From NCBI GenBank assembly GCA_021828635.1, contig JAJZEJ010000600.1:1-8157 (forward strand): 8,157 nucleotides of DNA, written 5' to 3'. Numbering within the stretch: position 1 is the stretch's first letter; the number at the start of each line of letters is the position of its first letter. The position numbers were made by a program, and so were the translations under genes. The DNA is from Chloroflexota bacterium (GTDB lineage: Bacteria > Chloroflexota > Ktedonobacteria > Ktedonobacterales > Ktedonobacteraceae). A model generated the notes under the pieces. The model saw only the letters and a program-made list of their open reading frames with translations, made no database searches and was not told where the DNA came from. Positions 1 to 6,474 of the stretch are shown piece after piece.

Positions 1-4
1 GCGC

Positions 5-580
5 ATGCTCGACGAGATTTTAGCGAGTAACCGGCGTTTTCTCCAGCAACCCGCACCGCCAACGATTGGACATGCACCACGTAAGCATACCGCAGTCGTG
101 ACATGCATGGATTGTCGTCTGGTGCAGATGTTCGAGGCCGCGCTGGGACTGGAACGGGGCGATATTGTCGAGTTGCGTACAGCTGGCGCAACCATCTCGC
201 AACCGGAGCGCGAGCGAGCCAACAATGATCTGATTCGCTCGTTGGCCGGTGCAATCTATCTGCTAGGAGTGCGCGAGGTGATCGTGGTAGGTCATACACA
301 CTGTGGCCTTTCACACGTCGAGGCACCAACATTAACCGCCTCAATGCAGGCGCTAGGCGTTGATCCACAGCAACTCATCGAGCAAGAGCAGCTGGGTGAT
401 GTCGAGAGTCTGGTACGCTGGGTTGGAGCTTTCAGTGATGTGCATGTCAATGTGCAGGAGGTGGTGCAGACCATTCGCCAAAGTCCCTACCTGCCGCGAA
501 TTCCCGTACACGGCCTTGTCATCGACATCAATACCGGCGCACTCACTGTCGTAGACCGTGACGCACGTGCGAATGGATAG
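5..580 (+). CDS. Beta-class carbonic anhydrase (zinc-dependent, short soluble form)
   Basis: This 191-residue cytosolic protein should interconvert CO2 and bicarbonate. The beta-carbonic anhydrase signature is present: CMDCR at residues 34-38 supplies the first zinc cysteine (C34) and the Asp-Arg pair (D36, R38), and GHTHCG at 96-101 supplies the other zinc ligands (H97, C100). The sequence RTAGA near residue 58 matches the conserved substrate-pocket loop. Length and motif spacing resemble the short actinobacterial-type enzymes of about 160-200 residues. The ATG at position 5 gives a sensible N-terminus, but the frame is open to the window edge. Neither a ribosome-binding site nor a promoter can be seen, so an earlier start cannot be excluded. 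The gene converges on the anti-sigma-like gene, and a hairpin terminator begins 26 bp after its stop. I am confident of the family; the physiological role is not shown by its neighbours. Confidence 0.9.
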   Translation: MLDEILASNRRFLQQPAPPTIGHAPRKHTAVVTCMDCRLVQMFEAALGLERGDIVELRTAGATISQPERERANNDLIRSLAGAIYLLGVREVIVVGHTHCGLSHVEAPTLTASMQALGVDPQQLIEQEQLGDVESLVRWVGAFSDVHVNVQEVVQTIRQSPYLPRIPVHGLVIDINTGALTVVDRDARANG

Positions 581-606
581 TATCAATTGTATCAACCGTA
601 TTAATC

Positions 607-648
607 GAACAAAAAATGGCTGCCATGCATGACGGCCATTTTTTGTTC
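607..648. terminator. Bidirectional intrinsic terminator between convergent genes
   Basis: Two 14-nt arms (607-620 and 635-648) are perfectly complementary around a 14-nt loop. Each arm contains a six-base A or T tract next to a TGGC/GCCA step, so either strand ends in a GC-containing stem followed by U-rich RNA. The hairpin lies 26 bp after the carbonic anhydrase stop and 8 bp after the stop of the converging minus-strand gene, where a shared two-way terminator is expected. Confidence 0.85.
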
Positions 649-656
649 AATTGATG

Positions 657-1790
657 TTATGTTGTTTTTCGTACCTCGACCAACATGAAGAGGGTCTCCA
701 GCAAATGATAATCTTCGAGATTACTCAGGCGCAGATCGGTTTCGCCAAGTGGCATGACGAGCGAACCATCAGCGGCAACAGGCGTGGAACTGAGGATAGC
801 GTGTGGATTACGTCCCTGCCAGCGCACCGGCTCGATCAGAGAACCAAGCAGCACTGAGACACGCACGTACTGACCACGCAGTGCCGCATCCAGGTCTTTC
901 AAGTGCAATTCAAGCCGAGGACCACGCTGAATGATACTGCCACTGAGCGTGCGTGATTGTAGTGGAATGGAGAGATTCTCCTGTGCATCTTGTGAACTCC
1001 GGGTATGCTGCGTTGTATCGGCGCGACGAAACACCTTGCCACGTGTTCTATTCGTACCTGCCAGTGAAGGGGTATAAGCACGGGCATGCAGGTCATTTGG
1101 GTCGTTCGGCTGCACGGCTTCTTGTCGCTCGGTAATAGTTGCCACACGTACCAGGTCTTGCAGCGCCTGCTTGCGTACACTGTTCTGGGTGATATGTGAC
1201 CCGATACGCAAGGCAAGCTGGAGCAATGCACGTGCCTCATCTTCGGCAATAGCATACGCACCATCGCTATTCTGGTCGGGTTGCTCATCATGTTCGTGGC
1301 GTGCCTGACGCAGCACGGCCTCAGCCTGGCTAATCAGCGTGCGACAGAGATGGCTAAGCATTTGTGGTGGTGTGGCGCTCAAAGTGCGTGTTCCCTGACC
1401 TAGAAACGGGCGTGGTCCACTTGGTTGAAGAGCTTCTTTGAGTGAGCTATAGATGTCGGCGTAGTCGTGACGACAGACCTCACAGCCCGCTAAATGATAC
1501 AGTAATGCCCCATAGCGCACGGGAGCCTGCATATCATTGCTCAGCAGAGCCATAGCGAAATCTGGCAATTGTTGATAGTAGCGCAGGTGGTACTGGCTAT
1601 CGAATTGTAAATCCAGCAATGTCTCAGTGTTCTCATGAGCGGTGGCTGACAATGATGCAGCGTTTATCGATGTGAGTGGTGGCATCAAAGGTGGGGGTGA
1701 TTGCATTATCTGCTCAAGCCATTGGGCGAGCCTGGCGTAGCTACTATGCTGTGTATCGGGCATGCCCTCAAATTCTCTCTCTTCATTCAT
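657..1790 (-). CDS. Soluble zinc-finger anti-sigma-like protein, partner of the adjacent sigma factor
   Basis: The 377-residue product carries H99-x3-C103-x2-C106 (HLAGCEVC), the core of the zinc-binding anti-sigma (ZAS) fold that clamps ECF sigma factors. Residues 60-125 are mostly helical around this motif. A polar, probably disordered linker follows (about 165-275), with some predicted helix near 183-220. The last 100 residues (about 278-377) look beta-rich and form a second domain I do not recognise. There is no hydrophobic membrane segment, unlike many ZAS proteins, so it should act in the cytosol. The start is supported by GGAGGA (1798-1803 on the minus strand) seven bases before ATG. 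The gene lies 43 bp downstream of a sigma-like gene on the same strand, the usual order for a sigma/anti-sigma operon. Function is inferred from motif plus context; it could instead be a different zinc-binding regulator. Confidence 0.62.
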   Translation of the reverse strand: MNEEREFEGMPDTQHSSYARLAQWLEQIMQSPPPLMPPLTSINAASLSATAHENTETLLDLQFDSQYHLRYYQQLPDFAMALLSNDMQAPVRYGALLYHLAGCEVCRHDYADIYSSLKEALQPSGPRPFLGQGTRTLSATPPQMLSHLCRTLISQAEAVLRQARHEHDEQPDQNSDGAYAIAEDEARALLQLALRIGSHITQNSVRKQALQDLVRVATITERQEAVQPNDPNDLHARAYTPSLAGTNRTRGKVFRRADTTQHTRSSQDAQENLSIPLQSRTLSGSIIQRGPRLELHLKDLDAALRGQYVRVSVLLGSLIEPVRWQGRNPHAILSSTPVAADGSLVMPLGETDLRLSNLEDYHLLETLFMLVEVRKTT

Positions 1791-1833
1791 GCTTGTATCC
1801 TCCAGAGCATGCTGTTATGCTATCATACTATGT

Positions 1834-2733
1834 CTATTCTTCACGGTAGTACCGGCTTAATTGCTTCATTTGGGCAGTCGTGAGGGTAACACGTTCTTCG
1901 TCGTGCCAGGTGAGCAATCCCTCAGCGACTAAAACCTTCAAACCAGTGCGCACATCTTGTAGTGAAAGATCATGCTGTGCCAGGATTTGAAGCGTTGTAC
2001 TATAGTCCTGTGTCTCGCTGGAATGTTCTCCATAGTCTGTCAGACGTAAAGCAATCATAACATTCAAATTGGAATTCTGTTGTTGCAAACAGTGGCGTAA
2101 TTTCTTATGGGCATGATCTTTGTGCTGGCTAACATGTGGGTCTGGTTCAGAAGATGGCGCGAGTTGATAGTCGGTGAGCAGATTGTGAAAAAGATCATCA
2201 ACTCCCAGATCATGGAGTTCTTGCAAGACGGCCTGCAGTTGATGGGGAGCGGCACGTAGAGTGAGGATACAATGTTTCAGGATAGCACGCAATTCTTGCT
2301 GTGTCGCCAAACGTAGCGTGATCTCTTCAGGGTTGGAGAACGGCGTGGTACCCCATACTGAAGTGATAGCTTCGTTAAGAGGATCATCATCATGCTCCGC
2401 GCCCTCCGGTGCTGCCAATTCGGCGCTTGTACTGGTTGGCAGGCGGCGTTTACGCAGACGATCAATAGCCTTATTGCGCACACTATGGCTAAGAAAAGCA
2501 TAAAGTTGCGCTTCCGAGAGTCGGTCCAGGGCAGTCAAAGGCGTTTTGTCGCTACAACCGAGCAGACCGATACGCACCAGTTGCTCGACGACATGGCCGA
2601 TAACCAGATCAACCTCGTAGGCATCATATTTGAGTGTACCAAGAAAACGCTGTGCGTTGCGATGAAGATAGGCGTAGAGCAAGGGATAGCTCTGCTCCAC
2701 GTTATATCTCAAGTCGTGTGCCGTCAGAGGCAT
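1834..2733 (-). CDS. Divergent ECF-type sigma-70 family factor with C-terminal extension
   Basis: This 299-residue protein probably directs RNA polymerase to a specific promoter set. Residues 15-100 read like sigma region 2: a helical pair, an acidic YEVDLVIGHVVEQL stretch (39-52) where ECF factors have the core-binding EDLVQEVF-like segment, and FLSHSVRNKAIDRLRKRR (80-97), a good match to the -10-recognition helix. Residues 147-218 align loosely with region 4, ending in a VSQHKDHAHKKLRHCL helix in the position of the -35-binding helix, but with a stretched, degenerate turn before it. Residues 245-299 form an extra segment that looks like a winged helix. Typical ECF factors are about 180-200 residues, so the C-terminal part is additional. 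A GGAGGG ribosome-binding site (2743-2748) lies nine bases before the ATG. An anti-sigma-like gene follows. Region 2 is convincing; region 4 and the extension are weaker. Confidence 0.68.
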   Translation of the reverse strand: MPLTAHDLRYNVEQSYPLLYAYLHRNAQRFLGTLKYDAYEVDLVIGHVVEQLVRIGLLGCSDKTPLTALDRLSEAQLYAFLSHSVRNKAIDRLRKRRLPTSTSAELAAPEGAEHDDDPLNEAITSVWGTTPFSNPEEITLRLATQQELRAILKHCILTLRAAPHQLQAVLQELHDLGVDDLFHNLLTDYQLAPSSEPDPHVSQHKDHAHKKLRHCLQQQNSNLNVMIALRLTDYGEHSSETQDYSTTLQILAQHDLSLQDVRTGLKVLVAEGLLTWHDEERVTLTTAQMKQLSRYYREE

Positions 2734-2765
2734 ACGAAAAAGCCCTCCAATGGGTATTTTCTGCT

Positions 2766-2795
2766 ATTGTACAAGATCAAGAGCTACTATGGCAA
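2766..2795 (-). promoter_or_regulatory. Predicted vegetative promoter of the sigma/anti-sigma operon
   Basis: On the minus strand, TTGCCA (2795-2790) is followed after 18 bp by TACAAT (2771-2766). Each hexamer matches the sigma-70 consensus at five of six positions. Transcription would begin near 2759, giving a leader of about 25 nt that holds the GGAGGG ribosome-binding site before the ATG at 2733. It looks like a housekeeping promoter; no second, self-regulated promoter was obvious. Confidence 0.55.
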
Positions 2796-2803
2796 TCATC
2801 AGT

Positions 2804-2873
2804 TTTGTCAAGAGAAAAGATAGGACGCACACAGCATGCACGCCGTGTGCGTCCTATCTTTTCTCTTGACAAA
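2804..2873. terminator. 29-bp perfect inverted repeat, probable terminator of the XRE-TPR gene
   Basis: Arms 2804-2832 and 2845-2873 are perfect reverse complements around a 12-nt loop. On the minus strand the stem has a GC-rich top (GGACGCACAC) followed by the T-rich run TATCTTTTCTCTT, starting 21 bp after the XRE-TPR stop. It is therefore a plausible intrinsic terminator that insulates the sigma promoter (2766-2795). The arms are much longer and more exact than termination needs. They also place a TTGACA hexamer facing outward on each side. Other possibilities are a small mobile-element remnant or a regulatory RNA structure. No target-site duplication was noticed. Confidence 0.6.
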
Positions 2874-2884
2874 GGAGGTATGGT

Positions 2885-2956
2885 ATGCGCGGACTATTCG
2901 TTATCGCCGCGTTTTCCTTGCCGTTGATGCTCGTAGGCTTTTTTGATGGCGGATAG
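2885..2956 (+). CDS. Possible 23-residue hydrophobic micro-ORF, antisense to the XRE-TPR gene end
   Basis: An ATG at 2885 follows AAAGGAGGT (2871-2879), a near-perfect Shine-Dalgarno sequence with six bases between GGAGG and ATG. It opens 23 codons: Met-Arg-Gly, about 17 mostly hydrophobic residues (LFVIAAFSLPLMLVGFF), then Asp-Gly-Gly. Its last 63 nt overlap the final 20 codons and stop of the XRE-TPR gene on the opposite strand. The composition suggests a membrane-associated or secreted peptide. Against it, no convincing plus-strand promoter was found upstream. A hydrophobic antisense reading is also expected opposite the Lys/Arg/Glu-rich end of the TPR protein. A second ATG at 2880 in another frame shares the same Shine-Dalgarno but sits only a base or two from it. 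Real translation is unproven. Confidence 0.25.
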   Translation: MRGLFVIAAFSLPLMLVGFFDGG

Positions 2957-4276
2957 GCTACGCTGCACCTCGCCACGCTCTTCAAGCTGGTTAGCATAGC
3001 GGAAGTAGCCAGAGGCAGCCATCTCGTGGGCATGAGAGGTATCGAGCAGTTCTAGTGCCTGTGTAAAGAACTGGTCAGATGTAGCATAGTCGTTGGCCTG
3101 ATGGTGAATCTGAGCCAGAGCAATGAGCGCCTGACTTTGTGATTGCGCATCCTTACTGGAGCGAGCGAAAGCCAGAGACTCCTGCGCCTGCTGCTCGGCC
3201 TGTTCGACTTTGTTGCGTTTGAGCGATAGCTCCGCCAGCGAGGTCAGGCAAATGGAAGCGGCGGCTTCATCGTTCAAATCGCGCTCAATGGCAATGGCTT
3301 TGTGGTATTCTTGCTCTGCGGCATCCAGATCGTTCATTCTCTCCAGAGTCTTGCCGAGACGCTGATGGGTCATGCCAACCAGACGTTGTTCTTCGCGCAT
3401 CTCATAGATGGACAGACTACGCATCACATAGTCGCGGGCCATCGGAATCTTGCCGACTGCCTTGTAATGCTGGCTAATCTCCATATACTTGTGCGCGAAA
3501 TTGCGACTATCGCGTCCCATCTGATCGAGGGCTTCGAGCGCCCGATGATAGAAAGGAATAGCCTTCTCAAAATCGCCAAGTCGGAAGTAGTCGTTGGCGA
3601 GATTGCTGAAGACATCGAGTGAAAAGAAGGGATCGTTGATCTGGTTGTTCTCTATCGCCTGATAACAGCGTTGATGATGTTCAAGGGCCAACGTGTAGTT
3701 GTACAACGAGTAATAGGCTTTGCCGAGCAAGTTGCGGGCGCGTTCTATATACTCGGTATCATTCAAGCCTTCGCCTTGAGAGACCGCAGCACGTAGATCG
3801 ACGACGGCTTCCTGGTATTCATCAAGACCGAGATGAATCTCGCCACGTAACAGGTAGAGTCGATAGACTTGATCAGTGGTGATGCGTTCAGGCTGAATAG
3901 GCGTTAGTAACTGCGAAGCCTGCTCGTATTCCTTCTGTTGAATGAGAACGCTGGCCTGCAACAAGTCTACATCGATGCGCTGATCTGGGCCTGAGTCCGC
4001 TGGAGAATAACCTACGGCTCGTGCTTCGGCGGCTCCCGCAGGGCTACCTTCGAGCAAGAAAGTTAAGGGAACATCTAAGCGGCGGGCGAGGATAGAGAGG
4101 GCTTTCAGCGATGGGCGGATTTTACCGCGCTCTATGGCTGAGATGTAAGAGATCGAGAATTCGGGGGCGGCTAACTGTGCTTGAGTCATACCCAATTTCG
4201 TTCTGACTTCACGAATATTGGTGCCGACTCGTGCAGCAACTGCCTTACCCACGTTAGCAGTTTCAAGGGATGGCAT
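2894..4276 (-). CDS. XRE-family HTH regulator with a C-terminal TPR array
   Basis: This 460-residue cytosolic protein has an N-terminal Cro/C1-type helix-turn-helix (about residues 18-76): IREVRTKLGMTQAQLA, then SISYISAIERGKIRPSLKALSILARRLDVP. The rest, about 105-450, is helical and contains roughly eight tetratricopeptide repeats (for example 178-208, 222-252, 302-332, 382-412), with recurring A/L/Y positions and acidic turns such as LGDFEKAIPFYHRAL. This architecture is known from regulators that bind a peptide or partner protein through the TPR array and DNA through the HTH. I chose the ATG at 4276, which has AAAGGA (4286-4291 on the minus strand) nine bases upstream. The in-frame GTG at 4294 would place that site inside the gene and has none of its own. 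The target and ligand are unknown. It is transcribed toward the sigma operon but separated from it by a long hairpin. Confidence 0.85.
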   Translation of the reverse strand: MPSLETANVGKAVAARVGTNIREVRTKLGMTQAQLAAPEFSISYISAIERGKIRPSLKALSILARRLDVPLTFLLEGSPAGAAEARAVGYSPADSGPDQRIDVDLLQASVLIQQKEYEQASQLLTPIQPERITTDQVYRLYLLRGEIHLGLDEYQEAVVDLRAAVSQGEGLNDTEYIERARNLLGKAYYSLYNYTLALEHHQRCYQAIENNQINDPFFSLDVFSNLANDYFRLGDFEKAIPFYHRALEALDQMGRDSRNFAHKYMEISQHYKAVGKIPMARDYVMRSLSIYEMREEQRLVGMTHQRLGKTLERMNDLDAAEQEYHKAIAIERDLNDEAAASICLTSLAELSLKRNKVEQAEQQAQESLAFARSSKDAQSQSQALIALAQIHHQANDYATSDQFFTQALELLDTSHAHEMAASGYFRYANQLEERGEVQRSLSAIKKAYEHQRQGKRGDNE

Positions 4277-4817
4277 GGAACGGTTTCCTTTCACTGGTTG
4301 GGTTCTTGCTTACGAGGTATAATGTTACGCTAAACCTTCTTATTTATACTACGTCGAATCACAGACGGAATATCTCACATAAAAATGCACGTAGCCATCA
4401 TCGCAAGAAAGTTTTTTGACGATAACAATTCCTCTCTTTTAGTATAAAGCATGATGTCAACACTTGGTAGATACATAGTACAATTGTATGGCTACGCGCA
4501 GGATAATGGAAAATTTTAATTTAATCTAGAGCTAATGTTTTGCAAAATAACCTTTTTTGCGAAAGTTATGGTGAACATAGTCTATTCTACTCTCCCATGA
4601 TCGTTTGTACAAGAGAGTGAGAGCAATGAGCGAAAAAAGAGCTATAGAGTCCCTGACATTTACACCATGATATCCATACCATGACATCCACAAGAGATGC
4701 CACTACATATATGAACCGGTGTGATAGGTGCAACGATACATGCAGTGACATCTCTGCGGTCGCCTTGCTTGCTCTCTATCAATCATTCACAGGCGTTGAC
4801 AGTGTGAGTATCAGATC

Positions 4818-4846
4818 TAGTCAAATAGCCATCGTTGCACTATACT
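4818..4846 (+). promoter_or_regulatory. Predicted promoter of the acyl-CoA ligase/rsmI unit
   Basis: TAGTCA (4818-4823, four of six consensus positions) and TATACT (4841-4846, five of six) are 17 bp apart. An overlapping second TATACT at 4846-4851 could give an alternative start. Transcription would begin about 45 nt before the ATG at 4900, which agrees with the choice of that start codon. An upstream TTGACA (4796-4801) lacks a good -10 at the right distance. Confidence 0.4.
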
Positions 4847-4887
4847 ATACTTCCATTCTATCTTTTCCTATAACAGTCTTATCGGCT

Positions 4888-4893
4888 AGGGGG
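4888..4893 (+). promoter_or_regulatory. Ribosome-binding site that sets the acyl-CoA ligase start
   Basis: AGGGGG lies six bases before the ATG at 4900. The upstream in-frame ATG at 4681 has no such site, and the 73 residues between them look unlike the start of an AMP-forming ligase. Confidence 0.6.
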
Positions 4894-4899
4894 ATACAT

Positions 4900-6456
4900 A
4901 TGCCTACGTTACTGCATAGTCTTGAGCATTCCGTGGCCCACTATGGTTCTCAGATGGCTCTGGTTGAACCAACTGACGATAATACGCTGTCCTCTTGCAG
5001 TTATCAAGCACTGCAAGAACGCATCTATGGCTTTGCTGGTTTTCTACAACAGCAGCAAGCAACAAAGGGCATGCAATTGATGATCTGGAGTGCCAGCCGT
5101 ATTGATTGGCTTGTGGCTTACTTCGCAGCCCTATTACTGGGTATGGTGGTGGTACCGGTTGATGTCAATACGAAGGAAGACTTTCTTGAACGTATCGTTG
5201 CCACTACAGATATCAAATTTCTTGTTACCACACATAAACAGTATGTGACGTTGCGGCGTAGTTCACTCTCTTTCATTGATATTGATGCACTCCCAATTGA
5301 GGAACTCGACCGCGCGACATTGCCGACCATAGATGAGCAAGACCTAGCCCAGATCATCTTTACGTCGGGAACTACCGGTAGCCCCAAAGGTGTCATGCTC
5401 AGCCATAACAATATCGCTTCTAATGCACTGGCTGCACTCGAAGTAGTCCCAATCCATCAGAGTGACCGCGTTCTGTCTATCTTACCTCTATCGCACATGT
5501 TTGAGTTAACGATTGAGATAGCTATCCTTAGTCAAGGCGCAAGTATTGTCTATGCCCGTTCACTGGTGCCAGATACCTTGCTCAGGCTCTTTGCTACTCA
5601 ACACGCAACCTGTATGGTACTGGTGCCACAGGCGCTCCAGCTTTTTATGGCTGGCATTGAGCGCGAAGTACGCAGACAGGGGCGCGAACGACAATGGGAA
5701 TGGCTGCACAAAATCGCGGCACGGCTCCCGTTCGGATTGCGCCGCTATCTCTTTGCGACCGTGCAAAATCGCTTTGGTGGTCACTTCCGCTTCTTTGTCA
5801 GCGGCGGTGCCTATCTACCTCCATCGCTAGCACAACGCTGGGAAGCGATGGGGTTTCGCGTCATACAGGGCTACGGCGCTACCGAATGTTCGCCGGTCGT
5901 CAGTGCCAATCCCCCCCACGAACATCACCTTGATTCAGTGGGCAAACCACTCCCCGGCGTGAGCGTTAAGATCGCGGATGACGGGGAGATACTCGTGCAT
6001 GGCCCAAATGTGGCATCAGGCTACTGGAAGAACGCAGAGGCGACCGCGCTCTCGTTCAAAGATGGCTGGTACTATACAGGCGACCTGGGCTATATTGATG
6101 CCCACGGCGATCTACATCTCAAAGGGCGCAAAAAGAATATGATTGTGCTGGCGAACGGCATGAATGTCTATGCAGAAGATGTAGAGAATGTCTTGACGAC
6201 AATTGACGGAGTAAAAGAGGCTGTTGTGCTTGGTGTAATGAAACAAAATCAGGGGCCAGAGGTTCACGCGGTGTTGCTGCTCTCCGATCCAGCACGAGCC
6301 AGAGCAGTAGTGCAGCAGGCCAATAAGCAACTGGCTCCCCATCAGCAAATTCGCGGCTTTACTATCTGGCCCGACGACGATTTTCCACGCACGCATACAC
6401 TAAAAGTCAAGAAAGCGGATGTGCAAGCGAAGCTGCCAGCATTACAAGCCGGATGA
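4900..6456 (+). CDS. AMP-forming acyl-CoA synthetase, probably long-chain fatty-acid type
   Basis: The 518-residue enzyme should activate a carboxylic acid with ATP to an acyl-adenylate and then transfer it to CoA. All core ANL-superfamily motifs are present: the phosphate-binding loop FTSGTTGSPKG (154-164), LPLSHMFE (195-202), YGATECSP (325-332), YYTGDLG (391-397) with the ribose-binding Asp, GRKKNMIVLANGMNVYAEDVE starting at 409 (hinge region), and the C-terminal PRTHTLKVKK (496-505), whose K502 is the expected adenylation lysine. The LKVK ending and PLSHMFE motif favour fatty-acid ligases over acetate or aryl-acid enzymes, but the exact substrate cannot be read. No signal peptide or membrane segment is evident. 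The length of about 520 residues is normal for the family with the ATG at 4900. rsmI follows after 18 bp, so the two are probably co-transcribed, though no functional link is obvious. Confidence 0.85.
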   Translation: MPTLLHSLEHSVAHYGSQMALVEPTDDNTLSSCSYQALQERIYGFAGFLQQQQATKGMQLMIWSASRIDWLVAYFAALLLGMVVVPVDVNTKEDFLERIVATTDIKFLVTTHKQYVTLRRSSLSFIDIDALPIEELDRATLPTIDEQDLAQIIFTSGTTGSPKGVMLSHNNIASNALAALEVVPIHQSDRVLSILPLSHMFELTIEIAILSQGASIVYARSLVPDTLLRLFATQHATCMVLVPQALQLFMAGIEREVRRQGRERQWEWLHKIAARLPFGLRRYLFATVQNRFGGHFRFFVSGGAYLPPSLAQRWEAMGFRVIQGYGATECSPVVSANPPHEHHLDSVGKPLPGVSVKIADDGEILVHGPNVASGYWKNAEATALSFKDGWYYTGDLGYIDAHGDLHLKGRKKNMIVLANGMNVYAEDVENVLTTIDGVKEAVVLGVMKQNQGPEVHAVLLLSDPARARAVVQQANKQLAPHQQIRGFTIWPDDDFPRTHTLKVKKADVQAKLPALQAG

Positions 6457-6474
6457 ACGAAAGAAAGGGATATA

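Larger units (their letters stand above)
4277..4899. other. AT-rich 623-bp intergenic region between divergent genes
   Basis: The region separates the XRE-TPR gene from the acyl-CoA ligase gene and must hold promoters for both. I see no conserved coding sequence or RNA gene. On the minus strand, TATAAA (4343-4348) is a possible -10 for the XRE-TPR gene but lacks a good -35. On the plus strand, TTGACG (4416-4421) and TAGTAT (4440-4445), 18 bp apart, could form a second distal promoter. A 10-bp palindrome (tacaattgta, 4479-4488), another (ttttgcaaaa, 4538-4547), and a 9-bp inverted repeat (4390-4398 with 4488-4496) are possible operator sites, but all are short enough to arise by chance in AT-rich DNA. 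An open frame from 4681 runs into the ligase gene but lacks a ribosome-binding site and looks non-coding before 4900. Confidence 0.6.

Noticed and set aside
2392..2823. Plus-strand ORFs of up to 143 codons across the sigma gene start
   Set aside because: They lie antisense to the well-supported sigma gene and its promoter, without their own ribosome-binding site or any recognisable protein feature.
2866..2871. TTGACA on the plus strand as the -35 of a promoter for the micro-ORF
   Set aside because: A matching -10 would fall inside the micro-ORF near 2889, and no TATAAT-like hexamer is there.
2634..2927. 97-codon plus-strand ORF crossing the 29-bp inverted repeat
   Set aside because: It translates the hairpin and antisense sequence, and no family-like segment is visible.
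4277..4294. GTG start at 4294 for the XRE-TPR gene
   Set aside because: The only ribosome-binding site (AAAGGA) lies between this GTG and the ATG at 4276, so the ATG is preferred.
4626..4670. 14-codon ORF with an ATG in the divergent intergenic region
   Set aside because: There is only a weak GAGAG sequence upstream, and no composition or context suggests a leader peptide.
4681..4899. N-terminal extension of the acyl-CoA ligase from an in-frame ATG at 4681
   Set aside because: It has no ribosome-binding site, and its 73 residues do not look like the family. A good ribosome-binding site and a promoter-like element lie just before the ATG at 4900.
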